From: Lotus japonicus | Taxonomy: Eukaryota > Streptophyta > Magnoliopsida > Fabales > Fabaceae | Assembly: GCF_012489685.1 (NCBI RefSeq) | Contig: NC_080042.1 | Coordinates: 15,638,150-15,702,149, forward strand | Length of the DNA: 64,000 bases | Reading direction: 5' to 3' | Part shown: one piece after another, positions 56,801 to 64,000 of the stretch | Layout: each line of letters opens with the position of its first letter | Numbering within the stretch: position 1 is the first letter of the stretch | Notes under the pieces: generated by a model | The model's input: the letters and a program-made list of their open reading frames with translations, nothing else | The model's database searches: none | Told to the model about the DNA's origin: nothing | Made by a program: the position numbers and the translations under genes

Positions 56801-58404
56801 ATTTTACCTCGCGTGAATCCGTATGTTCAATCCGAGGGATTGGATCGATTCAGCGATAACCTTTCGACTCGCGCGGATCCGTATGTTCAATCCGATGGAT
56901 TGGATCGATTCGGCGATAGTCATTGGACACGCGCAATGTCCGTATGTTCGACTCTTTTGAGTGAACCGACTTGGCGTTGTCATTTGTTGCGTGTGCGAGT
57001 CCGTATGTTCATCCCGATGGGTTGGATCGACTCGACATGCCTAATTGTGGGAGTTGCGTGTGCGAGTCCGTATGTTCAACCCAGGGGGTTGGATCGACTC
57101 GACATGCCTAATTGTGGGAGTTGCGTGTGCGAGTCCGTATGTTCAACCCAGGGGGTTGGATCGACTCGACATGCCTAATTGTGGGAGTTGCGTGTGCGAG
57201 TCCGTATGTTCAACCCAAGGGGTTGGATCGACTTGACATGCCTAATTGTTGGGCTATCCTGGGGATAAGTCCGGGAAACCGGTAGTTTCCGAGTATGTGA
57301 TACTCTTTGCTTGTTGAGCAGTTGTGACCATCGGATTGAGATGAGTCGGATGATCCGGAGATCATCATGAGTTACTATGTTGATGTGAAGAAGTGTCTTT
57401 TGTCGCAGAAATCGACTTTACCTTAGGGTAAGCTTTTAGAGACTTTAATTTACCTAGAACACGTGGCAACGTGTCGAGTGAGAGTCGGAGACGTTGTTTG
57501 ACTAATCATCCTGCATTCATGCATACTGATTTAGTTGTCGAGTGTGATTGTTATTTGTTAATCCTATTTGGAACATGTTAATTGTTATTATTGCTGTTAA
57601 GTTCATTATGGAATATGCAACCCTAGGATGTTATCCCTAGCTATAAGCCTAAGTGGCTATTCTCTTATCTATAACTATTGGTGCTATTATTTATGTAATT
57701 CTTTGGAGTTGACCCTCGCGTCTTCTGTGTGTGCTTTGGCGGACAAACGCCCTTTGTCAGATGTCTTTGGCGGACTGGTTCACGACGGTTCACCCTTCGG
57801 GGGAAACTAGAGTTGGGATGCTGGAACAGGAGCGCATCGCGATAGCGAGCGGAGGACGGATGGTGTACATAGACTAGGTCGTTCTGGATTTCGAATTCGG
57901 ACGACGATCATGCTAGCATGTAGGTTTTAGTGCTGGTGTGAGCTCCTCGAGATGGGATTAGTGTAGGAGTAGAGTCTTAGCTCTGAACATTATTTGTTTC
58001 ATTCGGGACAGGGTAGTTTCCCACCTATAGCTTTTTGTGTGGTTTCTTTACGGGAATCACAGAGAGTTGGTTGGACTTAGGAGGTCTTGTTTCAGGCCGA
58101 TGAGCCAGCTTATTCTCAGTTTTTGAGGGATAGTGTTGCGGACACTTACCTTTAGATTTGGTTTGTACATTTTGCCTTCGGGCGCTACACTTTTCTTTCC
58201 GTCACTGGAGGTTACTCGTGACGAGGTTGTTACTTATAGCGGGGGCTGTTTATATATTGTATATTAGCTCTATTACTTTTCGCTTTTGGGTTTTATTTAA
58301 TTCAGTCTTGTCTTAGTTATTATCGAAAAAAAAAATTTCACGTTTTTCCGCATTAAGTTTACTTTTGGTTACTAAAGTGACGCCACCGAAATCGGGGTGT
58401 TACA
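53897..58404 (+). repeat. 3' LTR of Tekay-type element
   Basis: 4508 bp. It differs from the 5' LTR mainly by 31 bp present at 57744-57774, bounded by two CTTTGGCGGA repeats. Confidence 0.95.
56264..57250 (+). repeat. 16-unit hairpin minisatellite in 3' LTR
   Basis: Same units in the same order as 50344-51330 (offset 5920), with no difference that I can see. The short GTGCTGTTGGAGCAGC array is at 56167-56250. Confidence 0.93.
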
Positions 58405-58409
58405 ATGCA

Positions 58410-59034
58410 TGTGAAGGCAAACCTGCTGAACGGCATAATAGATGTCTGGACGAGTGAATGTGAGATACTGCAAGGCACCGGCAAGACTCCGATATAAAGT
58501 AGGATCATCACACAGAGTACCAGCAGAAGTACTGAGTTTCTGATTGGTATCAACTGGAGTGGTAGAAGGATGGCACGAGGCCATACCAGCTCGAGCAATG
58601 ATGTCACGTGCATAGGTACTCTGACTGAGAAAAAGTCCACCTGCATGTCTGGTGACGGCAATTCCCAGAAAATAGCTCAACGGTCCCAGATCCTTCATAG
58701 CAAACTCGGAGGTGAGAAGAGCCATGATAGATTTGCGAAGGTCATGAGAGGAGCTGATGAGGATGATATCATCAACATAAAGCAGGAGGTAAGCCATGTC
58801 AGAGCCTCGTCTGTAAATGAAAAGGGAGTGATCAGAGGTGCTGTGCTGAAAACCAATGGTGGAGACATAGTCTGCAAAACGCTGGTACCATGCCCGAGGC
58901 GCTTGCTTCAACCCGTAAAGAGATTTCCGCAAGCGGCAAACATAGTCAGAATGATTGGGGTCACGGAAACCCAAGGGCTGATGCATGTAGACCGTCTCAT
59001 GCAGATCACCATGGAGGAAGGCATTCTGAACATC
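58410..59034 (-). pseudogene. pol: Ale-like reverse transcriptase, C-terminal half
   Basis: The minus-strand frame follows a TAG at about 59035-59037 and reads LDVQNAFLHGDLHETVYMHQ, RLRKSLYGLKQAPRAWYQRF, intact LLLYVDDIILISS, DLGPLSYFLGIAV and TFTRPDIYYAVQQVCLHMH, where the Tekay element interrupts it. Confidence 0.93.
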
Positions 59035-60930
59035 TAACTAGTGAATAGGCCAAGACCTGGAAAGGGCAATGGTGAGAACTGTGCGAATGGTCGCCGGTTT
59101 CACCACAGGACTGAAAGTCTCATCACAATCCACACCTGCAATCTGTGACCTGCCATCACCTACAAGACGAGCTTTGTAACGCTCAAAACAACCATTAGCT
59201 TTCGTCTTATGACGAAAAATCCACATGCAGCGAATAATATTGACATCACAAGGTCGAGGAACCAAATCCCAAGTATTATTTCTAATGAGAGCATCAAATT
59301 CAGACTGCATGGCGGATTTCCAATTAGGGTCTGAAAGAGCTAGCTTAGGATTTTTGGGAAGAGGTGAGATGGTGGGATCATCAATGGTAACAGAAAGGTT
59401 AAAGAGCTTTCTGGGTTTGTAGATACCACGCATACTGCGAGTGGCCATGGTGCGAATAGGAGGGGCAGGCGGAGGTGGGGATTGAGGTGTAGAAGATGAG
59501 GGGGAGGAATCTGAAGGAGAGGATGAGGAGGCCGTGGATGTGGGTGGTGTAGTCGTGGCTGAAGGGGCTACAGGTGTAGGCTGAAGGTCTGGTGAAGGAG
59601 TTTGAGTAGTCCAACGGTGGATAACAGAGGGATGAATATCATCCGAGAGCCACTCATAGGTAGAGGAAGGTGTGGGAGTCAGGTTAGCAAAGGGAAACTG
59701 AGTCTCATCAAAGATGACATGTCGGGAAATAATGACCTTTCTGTGCGACAAATCAAAACACTTATAACCTCTGTGATGAAGGGGGTACCCTAAGAAGACA
59801 CACGGGGTGGAACGCGGTTGTAATTTGTTAATGGTAGTGGATGGAACCAATGGATAACAAAGACAACCAAAGACGCGAAGATGTGTGTAAGATGGGTCAC
59901 GACGATACAGAAGTTGAGTGGGAGAGAGATTGGACAGATTTTTGCGAGGAATAATGTTGAGTAGATAGGTAGCCATTTGAAGAGCATGATGCCAAAAGGA
60001 CGGAGGAACAGACGCATGAGCGAGAAGAGTGCGAATCATGTTGTTAATAGTGCGTATTTTGCGTTCCGCCTTGCCATTTTGAGATGATGTATGTGGGCAG
60101 GAGAAACGGAAAATAAGACCACTAGCAGCACAATAATCATGAAAAGATTTGTTATCAAATTCCCGCCCATTATCACATTGAAGACATTTTATAGTTTGGG
60201 AAAAATGCGTGCGGATTTGATTTGACAGAGAGGTGAACATTTCAAAAACCTGAGATTTATTACTTAAAGGAAACGTCCACAAGAAATCCGTGAAATCATC
60301 CAAGAATAAAACATAAAAGCGATGACCAGCGGACGATAAAACAGGAGAAGTCCATAGATCACTGTGTAAAATGTCAAAAGGCATCACAGTAACATTATTA
60401 GAAGAAACAAATGGCAACCTAACATGTTTGCCAAACACACAAGACTCACAAACTGGACTAGAGTTCAAATGCTCATAACTAATGAACTTATTACTACGTA
60501 GAGACTGCAAGGCAGAAGAACTGGGATGACCAAGACAACTGTGCCAGAGACTCTGAGCTAGACCAGCAAACGGAAAAGACGGAGTGACTGGGTATAGGTC
60601 GCCAGGACTATTACATCTCATGAGTGGAATCCCCGTCTGAAAATCAATAACCGAAAAACCATATGGGTCAAAACAAACAGAAACATTGTTATCAGTAGTG
60701 AGTTGTCGCACAGAAATTAAGTTTTTAACAATTTGTGGTGTGTGCAAGACATGGGAAAGGGACAAAGGCTTGGTTTTATAAGAGGTAGGTAGGGTGGTGT
60801 GGCCAGAACCCTGAATTGGAATACCCTGTCCGCTACCAACATACAGTTTCTGATTAAGATGACTCAAATTAGAATAAGACGTGAGATTACCTGGTGATGC
60901 TGCTACATGAGATGATGCTCCAGTGTCCAT
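59035..60930 (-). pseudogene. pol: Ale-like protease, integrase and RT N-terminus
   Basis: Open for 630 codons on the minus strand. Protease MDTGASSHVAASPG starts at 60930. Integrase has HSCLGHPSSSALQ with CESCVFGKHV, then ILHSDLWTSP, LQCDNGREFDN and SSQNGKAERKIRT. A Ser/Pro/Thr-rich linker precedes RT (NWKSAMQSEFDAL, YKARLVGDGRSQIAGVD). It ends at SWPIH with TAG at 59035-59037, expected CAG (Gln) before LDVQNAF. Confidence 0.94.
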
Positions 60931-62048
60931 GTACTAGGTGCTATCTGGAGGAGCAAGCGTCATGGTGTGCATGGCAGTGGCAAGATCAGTGGGCACGGAG
61001 GAGGCCGAAGCAGCATAAGCCTGAGGACGCGGGCCCAGAATGCCAGGTTGCCGAGGAGGAGCAGAAGGACGAGTCCACTGAGAAGTAGGATATGGGCACG
61101 GAGGCATGGCCCATGGAGGTGGAGCCCATCCCCAATGCTGGTAGGGGAAGTACGGTTGCTGAGGAGGCATCGGAGGAGAGGAGCCCTGAGAGGTGCCACG
61201 GCGGGATCCTCCACCGTTTCCACGACTCCCACCACGACCCTTAGAGTTGTGGGATCGTGAACGGTTGGAGGTCCGGCGATCAGAACTCTAAGAAGAGGCA
61301 TCAGAAGAATGCGGCTGAGTAGCAACATAGGCAGCATGAGACTCAGTGGGTTTCATCTTAGCCATACTGGCTTCCTCTAAGGTGAGCATGGAGCGAGCCT
61401 GATGAAAGGAGGGGAGCGGATTGCTCTGACGGATCAAAGTAGCAATACCCCTGTATGCATCGGTGAGGCCGGAGATGAGCTGCAGAACCAGACGGTGATT
61501 GTTCACAGGAGCACCGACATCACGAAGCTGGTCAGAAAGCGTCTTCAGACGCTGGCAGTAGGCAGCGACGGTCGGGAATGCCTCCATGCGAACAGTAGAG
61601 AACTCCTGCTCGAGGGTGACTGCACGAGCGTTCTGATTGTCCTGAAACAGATCCGCTAGATGCGTCCAAGCAGTAAAGGCAGTGGAGCCAGGCTCCATGA
61701 TAGTAGTCATCAGGTCAACAGAGATGGTGGAATAAATCCACTGAAGGACCGTAGCATCCAAAGTGGCCCACTGCTCATAGGCAGGATCAGTCACTGGTGG
61801 AGGTGGTTTGTCAGCAGTAGGGACAATGTGATGCAAAACTCGGTGAGAACGAGCATGAATGCGGAACAGCTCCGCCCAGGTGCCATAGCGGTCAGTCTCC
61901 ACGTCAAGAATAATAGGAATGTTATTCCTAATATTCGAAACGGCTGAGCCGGGTGAAAATCTGATTTGGCCGGCGGGGCCGGAGGAGGAGCTGCGGAGGT
62001 AACCACCGGAGGAGTGGAGGAAGCATCGATGGAAGTGGAATCAGCCAT
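60931..62048 (-). pseudogene. gag: Ale-like gag
   Basis: The ATG at 62048 ([11 protein letters not shown]) leads through an Ala/Pro-rich start; one extra base near 61950 shifts the frame. The capsid frame 61902-61288 follows ([58 protein letters not shown]). TAG near 61286 and TAG near 60930 (TGG expected, DSTWYMDTG) break it. The C-terminus has a Gly-Arg run and HWGWAPPPWAMPPCPYP in place of a zinc knuckle. Confidence 0.9.
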
Positions 62049-62694
62049 GAGAATCAGCAGAAAAAATTAATAAGATTTTTTTTTGTTTTTTTTTTGTTTT
62101 TTTTTTTTAACTGCTGAAGATGAACCGAGCGGTCTGGCCGGATCAGGGCGAACCGCACGGTCTGGGGCGCTGGGGCACTGATCCGGGTCGGGTTGGACTG
62201 TTTGGTTGGAGCCCGGATCTGCTGCACGTTGAAGACAGATGGGAGCGTGCTCTGGCGGCGCGGCAGGCCAGCGACTGGGGGCGACGGCGGCGAGCAAGGG
62301 CGGCGGTCGATGAGCCGAGGGCTGGCGGCGGCGCGGCTGTGGGCGGCGGAGGGAGGTAGCGAGCTGGAAGAAGAACCCAAAGAGGATGACAGAGGCAGCG
62401 GCGGAGCGTGGCTGGGAGGCACGCGGGAGCGGCGGCGGCGGCCTGGTGTGGCAGGGGCGGCTGCGGCTCGTGGAAAGGAAGGATGGAAGAAGGCTGGTGA
62501 GGGGAGAAAAAGAAAATAGGAAAGGGAAGAGCGGGGTTGGGCGGAAGCAAGGTAGGGGGAGAGGGGCGCTGCGGCGGCGACGTGCGGCGGCGGCGCAGGA
62601 GCCTGTGTGCGGAGGCGGTGCAAAAGGAGAAAGGTGGCACGGCCGTCAACGCAAGGAGGCTAGGGTTTGGATCAGAGAAAGACTCGTGATACCA
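62049..62694 (-). other. GC-rich leader of Ale-like element with primer binding site
   Basis: TGGTATCACGAGTC (minus strand, 62681-62694) is the primer site. The next 600 bases are far richer in G and C than any neighbour and full of GCC/GGC triplets in all frames, then T-rich near 62080. It is transcribed leader between the 5' LTR and gag; possibly acquired host DNA. Confidence 0.65.
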
Positions 62695-62850
62695 TGTAAG
62701 ATTATGGAAATAATTGGGTACCTTTCTCATTGATAGTAATTCAATATATATACAAAAATGAATAGGTTAAAGTCAAACTAATGCCTAATATGATTAGCAT
62801 GATTACAGCATAATTACAGGAAGAATAGTCATAACATTCCTATTCTATCA
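62695..62850 (-). repeat. 5' LTR of Ale-like element
   Basis: 156 bp; two differences from 47227-47382. Followed by GTTGG at 62851-62855. Confidence 0.93.
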
Positions 62851-62855
62851 GTTGG

Positions 62856-63719
62856 ATCTGGCAATTCTGGCATGGAGATTTCATTATATTTGGCCAATTC
62901 TGTGCAAGTTCATTTTCTTATGATAATGCAGGAGAGTTGTTAAAGCTCAGAACTGCAAGATCCGCACCACCTTTACCCAGATTCAAAACCCAAATCCAAC
63001 CAAAGTTCCTTCCTTTTTTACAGAAACCAACCATCATCTCCCAAGCTTCTCGCACCTCTGCAAAGTTTTGATTTTTAGGATTTCTGAGTTTTTATCTTTT
63101 GTGGGTTCTTGTTCAAGAGGGAAAACGGTGGAAGAAAGAATGATAATGACGAAGATGAAATGTTAAAAATTGTATATTGAAGTTTATTGTGAGTTGAAGC
63201 TTCTGGATTTTTTCGTGAGTTGAAGCTTTTGGAATATGGGGGAATTTTTTTGTTAAAGGTTATCTGGAGTTAAAGCTTTTGAAATTTGGGGAAAACTTGC
63301 TAGTTGAAGGTTGTCGTGGAAGATCTAGGTTCTATGAATGTTTGATAGAGTTGAAGGCAAATAAATCGAGTAATGATTTATACACACCTTACTTTCTCTT
63401 CCATCTCATTTCCACACATTTTTCTTTCTATCTCTCTCTGCATTTCTTGTCACATCACATATCATATCACTCATTACTCTCATTTCTCTTCTTATTCAAG
63501 CAAGGTGGAGGTGGAAAAGGTATGTGTACAAAACATTATTCGGCAAATAATGAAAGCAGTTGAAGATGAAGCGTGAGATGAAGATGCGAGTGAGTGGTAG
63601 TGTTTCAGATTCTAATTTGGGTTTAATTTTGTTTTAAAATAGTTTAGTTTAGGTTAGGTTAATTAGTGGGTTTTAAAGGGTTGAATTAAGATTATGAAGT
63701 TTTAATTTAAATGAAAAAA
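62856..63719. other. outer MULE interior, right part
   Basis: An acceptor-like AATGCAG near 62930 precedes an open stretch of about 100 bases. The rest is AT-rich with repeated GAGTTGAAGCTT(C/T)TGGA(T/A)T and related GAGTTAAAGCTTTTG strings at about 63190-63275. A captured gene fragment is possible, but I cannot name it. Confidence 0.4.
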
Positions 63720-63925
63720 AAAATCCACATCACCTCATTAATTGACGTGGAAGAGTCACGTCAGCTCGCCGTGACATGTGGCCACGGTGGTCAGCGCCAC
63801 CATTCCCGCAAGGACCAAAACCAACCATTTTCTTTATGTTTAGGGGCATATCTCAGCTTTTACTCCGACGAGGGACGAAAACCAACTCTCACTAATAGTC
63901 CAGGGACGAAAAACATATTTAAACC
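63720..63925 (-). repeat. right TIR of outer MULE
   Basis: Inverse copy of the left TIR; TCTTTTTTA follows at 63926-63934, then 66 bases of AT-rich flank to the window end. Confidence 0.9.
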
Positions 63926-64000
63926 TCTTTTTTATGGTGGAAGCCTCTTAATTTATGCAAATGATGGATGTGGTTTTTCATTATTCTAAGTGTAGGTTTA

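Larger units (their letters stand above)
47976..58404 (+). mobile_element. young Tekay-type chromovirus derivative with 4.5-kb LTRs and almost no coding sequence (LARD-like)
   Basis: LTRs at 47976-52454 (4479 bp) and 53897-58404 (4508 bp) differ by roughly ten substitutions and one 31-bp indel. The perfect ATGCA duplication (47971-47975, 58405-58409) lies in the Ale-like pol. The internal region is only 1442 bp with no long frame, but its end still reads a decayed chromodomain-like tail (VLVKIIWN, ELEEKIKE, YPELL). Near-identical LTRs mean a very recent insertion, so its proteins must have come from another element. Confidence 0.93.
47227..62850 (-). mobile_element. Ale-like Ty1/Copia retrotransposon (minus strand), split by Tekay element
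   Basis: Two 156-bp LTRs (47227-47382 and 62695-62850) differ at two positions. A perfect GTTGG duplication (47222-47226, 62851-62855) flanks them. Without the nested Tekay element it is about 5.2 kb. A TGGTATCACGAG primer site and a CGACTGCGGGGGTG purine tract lie on the minus strand. Short LTRs and a gag without a zinc knuckle suggest the Ale/Retrofit lineage. Four nonsense or frameshift lesions break the polyprotein. Confidence 0.93.
45457..63925. mobile_element. outer MULE (Mutator-like, non-autonomous), heavily nested
   Basis: Long TIRs of about 205 bp (45457-45660 and 63720-63925, close to 90% identical by eye) start GGGTTAAATATGTTTTTCG. A perfect 9-bp duplication TCTTTTTTA lies outside (45448-45456 and 63926-63934). 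Without nested insertions the element is about 1.6 kb. No transposase is visible. Remaining unique parts (47000-47221 and 62856-63720) contain splice-like strings and may be captured gene pieces. It hosts an inner MULE and an Ale-like Copia element, which itself hosts a Tekay-type element. Confidence 0.9.

Noticed and set aside
47976..58404. Segmental duplication or assembly duplication of 4.5 kb
   Set aside because: TG...CA ends, ATGCA duplication, primer site and purine tract show these are the two LTRs of one element.
60960..61337. Minus- and plus-strand frames overlapping the gag C-terminus
   Set aside because: Shadows of the Gly-Arg/Pro-rich gag coding sequence in other phases.
62054..62733. 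Long Ala/Pro/Gly/Arg frames on both strands
   Set aside because: Several frames are open at once because of GC-rich triplets; the region is the leader of the Ale-like element.

Overview
This is plant nuclear DNA, most likely from a legume. The long terminal inverted repeat (TIR) that opens at 45457 resembles Mutator-like TIRs I know from legume genomes, SIRE/Maximus-type Copia elements are present, and all recognisable coding sequence is retrotransposon pol or plant gene fragments. I see no intact host gene. Almost the whole window is nested transposable elements. The order of insertion can be read from target-site duplications (TSDs): I found nine exact ones.

Layout. (1) 1-468: flank, perhaps the decayed 3' end of a gene. 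(2) 469-13386: a Pack-MULE (TSD AGTTTTATT) carrying the leader, a leader intron and the first codons of a NAC transcription factor. It is split by a minus-strand 4.9-kb solo LTR (1680-13235, TSD CATTA). That LTR is split by a Copia element (5476-12135, TSD AGGAG), whose gag is split by another solo LTR (6298-8375, TSD GCTGA). (3) 13738-26871: a Tat-lineage Ty3/Gypsy element with two RNase H domains and a spliced antisense gene behind pol. Its gag is broken by a solo LTR (15280-18739). (4) 26882-31470: a LINE-like remnant, an LTR-like piece with a minisatellite, AT-rich DNA and a chromovirus LTR fragment. (5) 31475-39106: a SIRE-type element (31911-37330, truncated in RNase H), followed by a second copy of its left flank and a solo LTR (38098-38973), the mark of illegitimate or unequal recombination. 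(6) 39200-44055: a third Copia element lacking its 5' LTR, with a foreign 465-bp insert. (7) 44056-45447: duplicated fragments resembling a SART-1/DOT2 gene. (8) 45457-63925: a MULE (TSD TCTTTTTTA) holding a smaller MULE (45770-46990, TSD TACTTCATC) and a minus-strand Ale-like Copia (47227-62850, TSD GTTGG). The Ale element is split by a very young Tekay-type element with 4.5-kb LTRs and almost no coding capacity (47976-58404, TSD ATGCA).

The most interesting signal is not a gene. Four long LTRs of the TGTAAGACCC/TGTAACACCC type each carry tandem arrays of 24-65-bp units. The unit sequence is unrelated between LTR subfamilies, yet in each the units form inverted repeats. In the two best arrays the arms change together: pairs swap between units, and the imperfect pairs I checked are G-U in the sense orientation, where the antisense would have A-C. 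This looks like an evolving series of RNA hairpins in the retrotransposon leader. The young Tekay copy, which cannot code for its own proteins, carries 16 such units in each LTR.

The polyproteins are all broken. Most of the premature stops are explainable as C-to-T or G-to-A changes, as expected for methylated, silenced elements.
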